Below, one piece after another: positions 34,490 through 45,362 of a stretch of DNA of 64,000 nucleotides. The DNA is from Cocos nucifera. Its lineage: Eukaryota; Streptophyta; Magnoliopsida; Arecales; Arecaceae. The notes below the pieces were generated by a model that was given only the letters and a program-made list of their open reading frames with translations, did no database searches and was not told the DNA's origin. The stretch is taken from NCBI GenBank assembly GCA_006176705.1, contig QRFJ01002090.1, forward strand, positions 62,001 through 126,000, written 5' to 3'. The position numbers were made by a program, and so were the translations under genes. The first letter of the stretch is position 1; the number at the start of each line of letters is the position of its first letter.

Positions 34490-36094
34490 TGATAAGTATA
34501 ATAAATTCATCAATAAAAGTATTAATTTATCAATTAATTAATATTAATTTTTAAAAATTAATAATCAATTTATATATAATTTTTGAAAAATTCATATTTT
34601 TATTAATTAAAAAATTAATTTAAAAATAATAAAAATTAATAAAAATTAAAAAATAAAATTTTATTATTAATAGAAAGAGCTCATTTTTCTGATCATAACA
34701 AAATAAATTTCAAGTAAAATGGAGCTAAAATGAAAAAGATATGAATTTTTAAAAATATAAAATAAATAAAAATTAAATAAAAAAAGAAAACGGCTCAGCT
34801 GACTCCGCAAGCCGAGCCACCAAGCCAAGCTGAGCCATCAAGCCAACTCAGCCGTTGAAGCCATCAGCCGGTCCACGATCTAGGCGTGGACTGTCAGCTC
34901 AGCAAATTCCGACGAATCAGAGATTGCCACGTGGTGGACCTAGACCCCTTAAGGGTCTACAGAAATTTATCGCGGCTCATAAGGGTAATTTAGTCTTTTC
35001 GTCCGACAACAGCGGCGCTGATTGGTTATGGTGTGCGATGCGGTCGGTCCATGCGGTCCATGGGAACAGTTATTGCGCGATCGGACGGATGTGCTTGTTT
35101 GCGATCAGGATCGGACGGCTGTGGTTGCTTCCGAATTTTATTCAGATACAAACATCACGCGGATCACCATCGGACGGCAGCGCTCGATACAGGCGATGAT
35201 CCGACGGTCCAGAACAGTGCCGACGGTGATCAAGACTCCCGAAGCATGATTTGCGGCCAGATTTCCTCGATCAAGCGCGATCCAACGGCCAGAATTTAAT
35301 GCGACCCGATCTGAGCTTATCTGCATCCGATTTTGATGATTTTTGGACCGTTGGATTTCTGTTGAACGGCTGGATTTTATCAGATTTAGTAGAGTCATAT
35401 CAGAGCTATTTTGATTTAAATTTTATCCAAATTTCTTTGTATTTTTACGATTACAAAGGCATTAGTCCCATATTGCCTTTAGAAAAAATATCCAACCCTC
35501 CTAGCTCTATAAAAAGGACCCCAGGCCACCAGAAATCAACATCTCCGATCAAGGTGAAGCTTTGGTATAGGGCGAAGCCAGGCTATGGGTTAAAGGCAGC
35601 TTCGAAGCAATGGGTGCCGAGAAGAAGAGCCAAGCTTCTACACCATCTTTCTGCCAATGCCGATCCAAGATCAGAGATCAGGCTATTTTATTCTTTTTAA
35701 ATTTTATGTATTTAAATTCTAAAATTTTAATTAATAAAAATTTTATTTTTGCATTTTAATTTCTTGCATTTAATTTTTATTGTAATTTAATTTTCACACT
35801 TTAATTATTATTTTTTGCAAGTAGATGCTAAGATTTAATTAGTAGATCTTAGTACCAAGTTTAAATCTCTGCATCTTTTAATTTTCGCTTTTTATTTTCC
35901 GACTTCACTTTTGATCTTGAAATTCTTCTTTTTTATCTTTTTCTTTTATAAAATCAAAGATTTCAAATTTAAAAATACTACCTTCCCTGTGGATTCGACC
36001 CGACTCACTACTATTTACGTATTTTCAATAATTTTAAGAAGTCAGATTAAACTGATAAACACGATCTCTTAACGACAACATCGCGTCCCTATCA
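34490..36094 (+). repeat. Gyp-1 5' LTR (1605 bp)
   Basis: It begins TGATAAGTATAATAAATT at the break in copia pol and ends CCCTATCA, seven bases before a tRNA-Asp primer site, so both borders and the strand are clear. The GC-rich part at 34792-34876 is built of GAGCC/AGCCGAG words and a G-box CACGTG follows at about 34929. A TATA box is at 35507. ORFs such as 35251-35700 lie inside the LTR and are not thought to be genes. Confidence 0.87.
35507..35516 (+). promoter_or_regulatory. Gyp-1 LTR TATA box
   Basis: CTATAAAAAG about 590 bases before the LTR end, followed within ~60 bases by a CA-rich start-like region. Position and sequence fit a pol II core promoter. Confidence 0.65.
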
Positions 36095-36100
36095 AGTTTT

Positions 36101-36118
36101 TGGCGCCGTTGCCGGGGA
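36101..36118 (+). promoter_or_regulatory. Primer-binding site, tRNA-Asp, Gyp-1
   Basis: TGGCGCCGTTGCCGGGGA is complementary to the 3' end of plant tRNA-Asp (GUC), the primer typical of Athila/Tat-type gypsy elements. It follows the LTR end after AGTTTT. Confidence 0.9.
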
Positions 36119-36189
36119 AGGTTTTTGATTTTTAATTTTGATTTCTTTGATTTATTTTAAAAATAATTTCAGCAACCCTATCAAGTTTT

Positions 36190-36207
36190 TGGCGCCGTTG
36201 CCGGGAA
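36190..36207 (+). repeat. Second, duplicated primer-site block of Gyp-1
   Basis: The block CCCTATCAAGTTTTTGGCGCC and the following primer-site bases are repeated 89 bases downstream of the first, ending CCGGGAAA instead of CCGGGGAA. It looks like a short tandem duplication of the LTR end plus primer site. Confidence 0.8.
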
Positions 36208-37400
36208 AGGCACAGATATTAAATTTTTGATCTCTTTGATTTTTCTATAAATAAATTAAAAATAAAATTTTTATTTTCTTGCTAATTTTTTTTTATTATT
36301 TTGCAGGAAAAGCAAAAAAGAACAAAAAGAATCAGAAGTTTTGCCTGGTGAGATCAATCCTAACCCTAGTTCTCTTTTCATTTTATTTTATTTATTTATT
36401 TATTTTATTTTTAAATTAATTTAAAAAATATTCATTCAAACCTAATTAAAAAAATCTCATGACAAGATTAAAAATCTTAACTCCTTAGAGCATGCATCAT
36501 ATTAGTTTTATTTTTATCTTTATTTTTATTTTTATTTTTTTTGGTGATTGTGGAGGCCTTTCATAATTAATTTGCATGCTCTAGTTAAATTGCATAAAAA
36601 CCTTTGATTGAATTTTTTTTTTTTTTCGTCATATTCATATTAATCAAATTAAAGGCACAACCCAATTAAACAAGATAAGGTGGGGATTTGATCCCTTCCT
36701 TAGCCACAAACAACCAACCAGCATCCTGCATTGACCTAAGCCTTTAATTTTAAAAATCAATTACATCAACCCTAGGAACTCGAGCTCATAGGACAGGAAT
36801 CCTAAGAGTTGAACGGATTAGGTAAAGTCAATTTGACTGGTGTCTAGAAAGTGGTTCAGGGATGACTGCGCCCGAAGGAAGGTGTTTCTAATTGGTTCCG
36901 TTCGCTTACCTGGCCAAGCACAATTGGTGTCTAAGGCAAGCAACGGGGGGACTCACCAACTTACACTTACCTGGCAGTTGATTGGCTAATCCTACACTGG
37001 AGGCTTGAAGGTGACCTTGGCAAGTTAGGAGCTGTCTAGATCTAGGTACCCTTAGTAGGATTGATTGACCAACTTGATTGCTAACCAACATCAAACTAAT
37101 TAAACCTATTCTTCTCTTTCTTCTTCTTAATTCTAGGACTCCTAGACCTCTTCTTTAGACTCTTCTTTCTTTCTCTTCTTACTCTAAAATAAAATAAAAT
37201 AAAATTAACTAACTAAAAATTAATAATTAAATTAATTAAATTAAATAACAAATAAAATAATTTAAAAAAAATAATTTTTAATATAATAAATAATAATAAT
37301 AAAAAATAAAAAAATATATTAAAATTTAAAACCATACATTAGGTTACACTAATAATGCATGGTAGGAAATATTTTTTTTCTGATTTAGTTGAACATAATT
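36208..37400 (+). other. Gyp-1 leader
   Basis: No gene. It is A/T-rich with long T and A runs. It includes the leader module at 36839-36975, whose words also occur in the copia Cop-4 leader. Confidence 0.7.
36839..36975 (+). repeat. Leader module, Gyp-1 copy
   Basis: It reads GGTGTCTAGAAAGTGGTTCA, TTTCTAATTGG, GCTTACCTGGCC, then a second GGTGTCTAAGGCAAGCAAC and CACTTACCTGGC. It is thus a double unit. The closing word in antisense is CAGGTAAGTG, a perfect 5' splice-site sequence. Confidence 0.75.
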
Positions 37401-38680
37401 AAATGGTATTACATTAAATAATAATCAAAGCTAATATGAACTAATTTTCCCAAAAATTAGGTAAAGTTGACCTTCTTGCTCAGAAAATAGATCAACTCCT
37501 AACCCTAGTCAAAATCTCCTGCACAATTCACATCATTTCTAATATCAGGAGAATTTTCAATCTGTGCTAGTCAACCCATCATGTAATGAATATCCTTGAC
37601 TGTACAGTTCCATATTTATCCAAGACAAGTTCAAGCTACTCAAGGATACTCCAAATTGATTAATGACCCATTTTCAAATTCATTAATTCAATTGGGTAAC
37701 TTTAATTTTTCTTGGGACCCAACAGACTCAAGCTCAGACCAAATTTACTTGAGCAAAAATTATCAAATTAGCCTATAATAATGGTCAGCCTAGTCAGTTT
37801 AACCAGCATCATATATAATCACCTTCATACCCACCTCCTCAATAGACCAATCTGCTGATGATAGATTTAACCAACTTCAATAATTAATTCTAACTCAATA
37901 GCAATCTATCACTAGACTAGAAGCTCAAATTGGACAATTAGTTGAGTCTACATGAGGAGAACCTAGATCAACTACCGAACCTACCAAGTTCAAATAACCC
38001 ATCTAATGACCACCAATCACCTGAATTATTATCATCTAATGTTTCATCTAAGAATCTCCAATTTGAGATACCAAAGTAATTCCTGAACTTAAAAGCTATA
38101 GGATTCTTATGGACCCATACCAAGACCAGGTGAGAGAGGCTAGTACTGATGCTAGCCAAAATAAAATTTAGAGGAACTGGTTAGTACTGAGACTAACCAC
38201 ATAGAAGAACCCAAGCCAGGAATTAGTACTGATGCTAGTTCCGTTAAATGAGATAGAAATAAGGGAAAGAGAATAGATGATTTACCCGAGACTTTAAAAC
38301 TAATGTCCTATTCCCTTCAAACCCTAGAAGTTGGTTCTTCTTATAAAAATCGAAGGCATGTAATAAATGTCAATGGAGTTGTTTAAGCAGGATCACATTA
38401 ATTTACCTCCAGATTAAAATCGGCTTAGTCACATTCCAGTACCCATTGAATCAAACTTAACTCCTAAAAAACTCCATTCATGAGCATTTTAGAAAACAAA
38501 TAGGAGAAATTCTTAATAAATATTGATCTAAGAATGGAATCATAAATTATATTCCTAAAATTAACAAAGATTATATTAATAATGGAATTAAAAATCATTT
38601 TTTTTGAGATTGGCAATCCAAAACCATTGAAATTTATCAATCCAATATTCGACACAGGATAGTGAGCTACATTGTGTCTG
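37401..38680 (+). pseudogene. Gyp-1 decayed gag, no pol
   Basis: Traces of an Athila/Tat-type gag can be read in broken frames: GKVDLLAQKIDQLL-like near 37462, a proline-rich SPSYPPPQ near 37820, LEAQIGQLV near 37920, and a C-terminal segment near 38600 leading to the 3' region. No frame is open beyond about 60 residues. No reverse transcriptase, integrase or RNase H is visible between here and the 3' region that follows directly, so the element looks non-autonomous. Confidence 0.6.
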
Positions 38681-38822
38681 GCTGAAGACGGTAAACTTAG
38701 CGCTTGTTGGGAGGCAACCCAATATTTTTTTATCTAATTTATTTTTTTAGTTTATTTTTTTTAGGATAATTTGAAATAAGTTGGGGGAGAGCTCAAATTT
38801 TCAAAGGCAGTGCTGGACCAAA

Positions 38823-38871
<49 letters not shown>

Positions 38872-38960
38872 TGAGTTAGGTGTATTCTTCCATATTTTTT
38901 ACATCCTTTAGTTTTTCTTCTCCATTGAGGACAATGTCGATTAAGTTGGGGGGAAAGAAA
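38681..38960 (+). other. Gyp-1 3' untranslated marker region with purine tract
   Basis: GCGCTTGTTGGGAGGCAACCC at about 38699-38719 and GAGGACAATGTCGATTAAG followed by TTGGGGGGAAAG (38945-38956) are words I know from the 3' part of Athila/Tat-like plant gypsy elements. They support the family call. They come directly after the gag relic, so a pol segment is missing. Confidence 0.65.
38820..38870. repeat. Poly-A and (TA)15 microsatellite
   Basis: A run of 21 A (38820-38840) is followed by fifteen TA units (38841-38870). It is inside the Gyp-1 3' region. Confidence 0.97.
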
Positions 38961-39722
38961 AATAAATTTTTTTAAAAATTTTAAAGTCCTCAAAAATTAG
39001 TATTAGTATTTAGATACTTGATTATGCTTAAGAATCGAATAAAACTAAGCATTTTTAAAAAAAAATTGTACACAGATCAGAGATCTGTGAGATATTGAGG
39101 AATCAAGTATTAAGAAAATTCAATAAGATTTAAGTTCAGAACATAAAAATTTTTTCTTGAGAGCATTTCTAAATTATTTTACTAAGCATCAAAGAAAGTC
39201 TACTTTTTATAGCTAGTGTAGGATACTATACGTTTCTTCATATAAAATTTATTTTAAAAAAGTTTCCAAGTACTTTCACTAAGTAACGGGCCTCTTTGCC
39301 TAAGCAAGCATTGAGTTTCACATCAAAAGTGGGAAGGGCAAAGAAGATCGTTGTAAAGCTAGTTTTAACTCGTAATATTTGATTCGAGCTATAAGCCCGA
39401 GGGGTATTTTATACTTAGTGCCCTAAAGCCACTGGTTTGGGAGTCATTGGCCCAAGACTCGCTACATGGATCAAATGAAAGCTTAAGGAGTTAAGACACT
39501 CAATAGTGGTACAACGTTAAAAAAAAAAAAAAAAAAAAAAAAGAAACATTGGTTTCCACGAGTAACCGGGTCCGTTGCCTAATAACATATATTCGATCAA
39601 AAAGTGGCAATATGAAAATAAAAATTAATAAATGAAGGATGGAAGTAGCAATACACCTGCCTATATGAAAGTTTAGACAAATCAGAGATAAAAAGTGGAA
39701 TAATTTAGAAAAAGTTCTGAAA
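38961..39722 (+). other. Gyp-1 3' region up to the gap
   Basis: No gene. The text GGGCCTCTTTGCCTAAGCAAG (part) and GTAACCGGGTCCGTTGCC are non-coding words typical of this element type. A run of 24 A is at 39519-39542. The 3' LTR is not reached before the gap. Confidence 0.55.
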
Positions 39723-40722
39723 NNNNNNNNNNNNNNNNNNNNNNNNNNNNNNNNNNNNNNNNNNNNNNNNNNNNNNNNNNNNNNNNNNNNNNNNNNNNNN
39801 NNNNNNNNNNNNNNNNNNNNNNNNNNNNNNNNNNNNNNNNNNNNNNNNNNNNNNNNNNNNNNNNNNNNNNNNNNNNNNNNNNNNNNNNNNNNNNNNNNNN
39901 NNNNNNNNNNNNNNNNNNNNNNNNNNNNNNNNNNNNNNNNNNNNNNNNNNNNNNNNNNNNNNNNNNNNNNNNNNNNNNNNNNNNNNNNNNNNNNNNNNNN
40001 NNNNNNNNNNNNNNNNNNNNNNNNNNNNNNNNNNNNNNNNNNNNNNNNNNNNNNNNNNNNNNNNNNNNNNNNNNNNNNNNNNNNNNNNNNNNNNNNNNNN
40101 NNNNNNNNNNNNNNNNNNNNNNNNNNNNNNNNNNNNNNNNNNNNNNNNNNNNNNNNNNNNNNNNNNNNNNNNNNNNNNNNNNNNNNNNNNNNNNNNNNNN
40201 NNNNNNNNNNNNNNNNNNNNNNNNNNNNNNNNNNNNNNNNNNNNNNNNNNNNNNNNNNNNNNNNNNNNNNNNNNNNNNNNNNNNNNNNNNNNNNNNNNNN
40301 NNNNNNNNNNNNNNNNNNNNNNNNNNNNNNNNNNNNNNNNNNNNNNNNNNNNNNNNNNNNNNNNNNNNNNNNNNNNNNNNNNNNNNNNNNNNNNNNNNNN
40401 NNNNNNNNNNNNNNNNNNNNNNNNNNNNNNNNNNNNNNNNNNNNNNNNNNNNNNNNNNNNNNNNNNNNNNNNNNNNNNNNNNNNNNNNNNNNNNNNNNNN
40501 NNNNNNNNNNNNNNNNNNNNNNNNNNNNNNNNNNNNNNNNNNNNNNNNNNNNNNNNNNNNNNNNNNNNNNNNNNNNNNNNNNNNNNNNNNNNNNNNNNNN
40601 NNNNNNNNNNNNNNNNNNNNNNNNNNNNNNNNNNNNNNNNNNNNNNNNNNNNNNNNNNNNNNNNNNNNNNNNNNNNNNNNNNNNNNNNNNNNNNNNNNNN
40701 NNNNNNNNNNNNNNNNNNNNNN
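39723..40722. other. Assembly gap, exactly 1000 N
   Basis: The round length marks a placeholder of unknown true size. Left is Gyp-1; right is mid-RNase H of Cop-1 on the plus strand, so the missing part of both is hidden here. Confidence 0.98.
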
Positions 40723-41164
40723 TAGATGATCGAAAGTCGACATCTGGGAGTCTGTTTGTGTGCAATGGTGGTGCTGTCAGCTGGAAGAGTTCCAAGCAAA
40801 CCGTGATAGCAGATTCCACCATGGAAGCAGAATATATCGCTGCATCAGAGGCTGCGAAGGAAGCATTCTGGTATAAGAAGTTTGCTGCAGAAATTGGAGT
40901 AATGCCATCAGATGCCATTCCTCTTACTGCGACAACAATGGCGCCATAGCCCTTGCTAAGGAGCCGAGGTCTCACCAGAAATCCAAGCACATTGAGCGGC
41001 GATACCACCTCATCCGCGATTACCTCGAGAAGGGTTACGTCGAGGTCAAGAGAGTCAACTCCACAGATAATGTGGCAGACCCACTTACAAAGCCATTGGG
41101 CCAGCAGAAGATCGAAGCCCACCTTGAGAAGATGGGACTTAGACTTGTAGCCAATTGGCTTTAG
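40723..41164 (+). pseudogene. Cop-1 RNase H end (plus strand) after the gap
   Basis: It opens at DDRKSTSGSLFVCNGG and keeps MEAEYIAASEAAKEAF. A one-base loss near 40925 shifts the frame before the YCDNNGA site, after which the remaining blocks to ANWL and TAG at 41162-41164 are readable in the other frame. The polypurine tract follows. Sequence is very close to copy B. Confidence 0.9.
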
Positions 41165-41178
41165 GACAAGTGGGAGAT

Positions 41179-43039
41179 TGTTAGATATATGTGCCCTAGA
41201 AGCCAGAATTGGCTGACACTTGTAATACACTTCTAGGGGCAAAATTATAATTTTGACTATAATCAATAAAATGGGTTATTTTCTATCACATATGTGTATT
41301 TAGTGTCTGTGATACATCCTTTGAGTTAATGGTAATGATAATTCATATTTTCAAGAGTTGAAAATTTAAGACATGAATAATCATTATTAACTCATAAAAT
41401 GCTCCCGACCATAGGATCATCACGAGGATGGTGATTGATCCGGAAGGTTGGTGTACAATCGCTTCTCTTTAGTAGATGAGTCTTGAGTCTACGGTGTGGA
41501 GACACCGGAGCGAGAGTACAGGTACTCGTTAGAGAACGAGGGCACTGAGCGTGACCACCTCGAGTAGTCATTAGGGAAGTCTACCTTCTCGTCAATGACT
41601 GACTCGATGCTGCAGTAGTGTGTCTGGTTCTTTGACCTGAGGATGCATCGGCAGTTCACCTTGAGGGTGTTATAGTTTGACTACACCATTACTCGGTCTC
41701 CTAGCCATATGGAAACCCTGAGGTGTATGTTGGCTATAGCATGTTCATTGTAGGAACTGGATTGCATCAAGATGGAATCTATCTACCTCGGTGGTAGAGG
41801 AGCAGCCCTATGATGATCATGAGAATCAAGTCCAGAAGCCCATGGCCATGGTAGAGTGAAATAATAGAAAGAGTTTCTATTTAGATTTTCACATTGGACT
41901 TCGAATCGAATGATTACATCATATGACAGAGACTAGGGTTTGACGAGTTCACCTTAACCCTAATCTGATCGGGGCTCAAGATAGAAGAACTTAATCACAC
42001 AGGTAGCTGCACCAAGAGGTTCGCATTCAGCTCTGATGGGTTGCCACCATATACTGCTAGGTGTCACTGGTGGATTTTGGGAGCAATTAGAATGATTTAG
42101 ATGATCGATCATTCTAGCTGTTCGAATCAGAAGAGTTCTGATCCATCGAAAGGAGTTTCGATGATGTCGATGATAGAGATCATGACATATCCCATTACCA
42201 TACAGAACTGAACCTAACTGGGTCACACAAACAAGGGTTTGAATCTGGTGATCATCAATTGAACTGATCTAGTTCAATTGATCTGAATGAGATTCAATTA
42301 GGTTCAAGGAAAATCGTGCTAGCACTCGATTGAACCTAACGTTCTTCTTTTACTATCATAAATAAGTTGTCCTGACTGAGCCAAAGGAGTTTGTGCTCAA
42401 TCAGAGGCCTTCATATGGTCTGACTGGAGGTTGTCCAAGTCAGAAAAGGTTGTCTTATTTTGTAAGACATTACCTGCCATTTTTGGTCACCTGCCATTTC
42501 TTGTTCTTTGACTTTGGTCAAAAGTCTACCTTTGACTGGTCAAATGTTGACCATTGACACTTTGACTTTTGACCACATGTCATGCACCTATTGGAGAGCT
42601 GGTGGGGGCCTTGTCCCCCTGCCAGAAGCTGGCCAAGGAGGCGCCTAGGAGTCCCATCCTCTCCTTTTTGGATTCCAATTAGAGTTCTCCTAAGAACCAA
42701 CTTTGACTGGTCTTAGGCGCCCTCTAAGGAGGAATCCAGGGGACTCTATTTCCACCAATCAGATTTAGATCTGATTTCACAAAGGGTTGTGATTGGTTGG
42801 AAGAAGAGGAGTTGGATCACGCATAGTCTATAAATAAGACCCTGCGCCCAACCTCAAAGAGAAAACACAATTTCCCACGCCCCAAGGCTGCCTCTCCCCT
42901 CCTTCCTCCATGCCAAGTCCTTCTTCCCCTTGCTCCTCTCACGTCCAAAAGTAGTTTTGGATTCCTTGGTTGGTGCGATTCCAGATCAAGAGAAAGGCGA
43001 TCAAAAGCAAGAAGGCTGCGCTGCTGCAAAGGACGACTG
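41179..43039 (+). repeat. Cop-1 LTR, right end missing (1861 bp)
   Basis: It starts TGTTAGATATATG after the polypurine tract and follows the copy B LTR closely up to GGACGACTG, where the last ~400 bp are replaced. Around 42620-42660 it lacks most of the hairpin block. TATA (TCTATAAATA) is kept at 42827-42836. Confidence 0.92.
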
Positions 43040-43065
43040 GACTTTTCCCATTAATTAGGGAGGCC
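43040..43065. other. Junction filler between opposed Cop-1 copies
   Basis: About 26 bases (GACTTTTCCCATTAATTAGG and more) match neither neighbour. The left side is a plus-strand LTR, the right side a minus-strand gag-pol. Confidence 0.7.
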
Positions 43066-43213
43066 AGGTAACTCTTTCCGATCTACGAGGTGGAGGAGGT
43101 AGTGTTCTTATTGGCTCAACCTGATTTGGTTCCAATTGGTCCTTAGCTCGTTCTACTTGTGAGACTTTCTCATCAAGCTTAATCTGCTTTCCAATGCCGC
43201 TATCTTGAATAAA

Positions 43214-43867
43214 CTATTTTTCAAGAAAGATGGCATGTCGACTCACAATCACATTGTGGTCTTCTGGAATGTAGAAATAGTATCCTAATGACTCTTTAGG
43301 ATATCCTATGAATCGAGCTCTAAAGGACCTAAACTCTAACTTGTCCGCTTGTTGTCTTTTGACATGAGCCGGACAACCCCAAATTCTGAGATGACTCAGA
43401 CTTGGTTTCTTACCGTGCCATATCTCATACGGTGTGGTAGGAACGGTTTTAGAGGGAACCCTATTCAGTAGATAAATTGAAGTTAACAATGAGTGTCCCC
43501 AAAGAAAATCAGGGAGGTCTGTGAAGCTCATCATGGATCGAACCATATCCAATAGAGTCCGATTTCTCCATTCTGAAACCCCGTTGAGTTGAGGTGTTCC
43601 TGGTGGAGTCCATTGAGAGACTATGCCATTTTCCTTAAGATAGTCTAGGAATTCCCGGCTAAGGTATTCACCTCCTCGATCTGATCGAAGAACCTTAATG
43701 GGTTTTCCAGTTTGTTTTTCTACTTCATGTCTGAATTCTTTGAACTTTTCAAAAGCTTCAGACTTGTGTCTCATAAGATACACATACCCATACCTAGACA
43801 GATCATCGGTAAAGGTAATGAAGTAGACAAAATTGCCTCTAGCCGGCACATCAAATGGGCCGCACAC
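43214..43867 (-). CDS. Cop-1 copy D: integrase core segment
   Basis: This 217-residue open piece starts at MCGPFDVP, just past the first catalytic aspartate (which is encoded upstream in the same frame as HTD). SDRGGEY and NGVSEWRN give the second aspartate and the glutamate, and GKKPSLSHLRIWGC follows. One residue differs from copy B in the early region (QTGKP for QTEKP). It stops at the family-wide TAG after FLEK. Confidence 0.92.
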   Translation of the reverse strand: MCGPFDVPARGNFVYFITFTDDLSRYGYVYLMRHKSEAFEKFKEFRHEVEKQTGKPIKVLRSDRGGEYLSREFLDYLKENGIVSQWTPPGTPQLNGVSEWRNRTLLDMVRSMMSFTDLPDFLWGHSLLTSIYLLNRVPSKTVPTTPYEIWHGKKPSLSHLRIWGCPAHVKRQQADKLEFRSFRARFIGYPKESLGYYFYIPEDHNVIVSRHAIFLEK

Positions 43868-43878
43868 ATCAGTATGTA

Positions 43879-44226
43879 CTAGGGCAAGGAGATCTGTGGC
43901 CCTCTCCCATGTCCAACAAAAGGGAGTTTAGTCATTTTGCCTTGAAGACAAGATTCACAAGTTGGATATGACTCAAAAGTCAATGGACTCAATAGCCCAT
44001 TTTTCTCCAATTTGTTGATCCTATCTTCTGCTATATGACCTAATCTCAGGTGCCATAGATATCTGTCGTTTGGACTATCCCTAGGTCGTTTGGCATTCAC
44101 GTTTTGCTCGATAGTTAGAACAGGTACATCAATATGTAGCTGATAAAGACCATTAATAAGGAAACCATTTGCAATTTTATTTCTTTCATAAAGAATGTTA
44201 CAATGGTCCTTAAAGAAGGTGATCAC
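43879..44226 (-). CDS. Cop-1 copy D: pre-integrase zinc region
   Basis: This 115-residue open piece has the HHCC residues in WHLRLGHI and CESCLQGK. It is separated from the integrase piece by a shift near 43890, where GHGRGPQISLP replaces the reading into integrase, and from protease by an insertion near 44230. Confidence 0.88.
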   Translation of the reverse strand: MITFFKDHCNILYERNKIANGFLINGLYQLHIDVPVLTIEQNVNAKRPRDSPNDRYLWHLRLGHIAEDRINKLEKNGLLSPLTFESYPTCESCLQGKMTKLPFVGHGRGPQISLP

Positions 44227-44521
44227 ATAAGCCTTCTTGTGCTAAGCATGAAACAGAAATCAAATTCCTGCTAGCTGCAGGCACATAATAACAGTCTTTC
44301 AAAACTAAGTCTAAACCAGATGGTAATCGAAGAGGGTATGTTCCCACGGCTACTGCAGCAACTCTTGCTCCATTACCGATGCGTAGGATCATGTCTCCAT
44401 CCCTCAGCCTCCTGCTATCCTCAAGACCCTGCATAGAAGTGCACAGATGAGCACTAGAACCAGAGTCAAGCACCCAACTGGATGCAGAAGAAACCGTAAG
44501 GTTAGACTCAATAACGAGCAT
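44210..44521 (-). CDS. Cop-1 copy D: protease segment
   Basis: This 103-residue piece holds SSWVLDSGSSAHLC, the aspartic-protease site, and continues to SVSCLAQEG before a shift. It reads CYYVPAAS where copy B has CYFVPAAS; copy E shares the Tyr. Confidence 0.88.
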   Translation of the reverse strand: MLVIESNLTVSSASSWVLDSGSSAHLCTSMQGLEDSRRLRDGDMILRIGNGARVAAVAVGTYPLRLPSGLDLVLKDCYYVPAASRNLISVSCLAQEGLCDHLL

Positions 44522-45362
44522 ACCTCCAGAAGGACCTTCCTTCTTGTTCTTCAGGGTGGCCAGGTAAGTAGGGCAGTTCCGCTTCCAATGGCCGTCGCTG
44601 TTGCAATGGAAACACTTTCCTTTGCCATCGGCCTTTCTTCTTCGGTTCTGCCTTCTTCTTCTTTGATCCTTCCACCTTTTGCTTTTTCACAGACTTCTTT
44701 TTCTTTCCATAAGACTTTCTTTTGGAAGAAGTCCGTTCCATAGCAAGAACTGAGCCTTTAGAACCTTTCATAGAAAGCTCAGCGGTAACCAGCATATTCA
44801 TTAATTCGGCCAAGGAATTTTGAAGTTTATGCATGTGGTAATTCATGATGAATTGCCCATATGCATCAGTCAAGGATTGCAGAATAATATCGTTCTGCAG
44901 GATCCAAGTCCTAACTTCACACCGAGCTTCTCAAGCTCTTCCATGTCCTTGATCATTGTCAGACAGTGATCTTGGACTGACTGCCCATCACGCATCTTAG
45001 CCTTAAAAAGTCATTTCGTGACTTGATATTTGGCTGCGCGACTCTGTTCACCAAACATCTCCTGCAGGTGAGCCAACATTTGGCGAGCAGTCCCGATATC
45101 TTCATGTTGGCGCTGGAGCTCATCAGACATCGAGCCCAACATGTAATATCTGGCCTTATTATCTTCGTCAATCCATTTTTCCAGAGACGCTCTCTGTTCA
45201 AGTGGATGGACGGGCTGGTAAGGTGGGAGGGTCCTGGTCCAAAACATGGGTTAACTTCTCGGAACCCAAAATAATTTTGTAGTTCCTGAGCCAATCTTTA
45301 TAATTGGGTCCAGTCAGTCTATGTGTGTCCAGGATACGTGCCAATGGGTTGGACGCAGACAT

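Larger units (their letters stand above)
43066..45362 (-). pseudogene. Cop-1 copy D, gag to integrase, minus strand, 3' half lost
   Basis: The gag ATG is at 45362-45360 (MSASNPLARILD). Unlike copy B the first part is in frame to LTHVLDQDPP; a one-base gain then shifts it near 45200. The conserved TGA in gag is at 45013-45011. A one-base loss near 44637 breaks the frame after the lysine-rich tract and just before the knuckle. Protease, pre-integrase and integrase follow in three open pieces, and the shared TAG ends integrase at 43216-43214. At 43066 the body stops in the proline-rich tract after integrase; RT, RNase H and the 3' LTR are missing. It is nearly identical to copy E, 7766 bases to the right. 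Confidence 0.94.

Noticed and set aside
34855..35700. Overlapping ORFs of 75-149 residues in a GC-richer block
   Set aside because: They lie inside the Gyp-1 LTR around its promoter; no domain and no codon pattern suggesting a host gene.
36101..36118. tRNA-Asp gene fragment
   Set aside because: Only the complement of the tRNA 3' end is present, next to an LTR end; it is a primer site, not a tRNA gene.
39500..41266. 588-residue minus-strand ORF and two similar ones across the gap
   Set aside because: Most of each is the 1000-N gap translated as unknown residues; the real parts are antisense to Cop-1 RNase H and Gyp-1 3' region.
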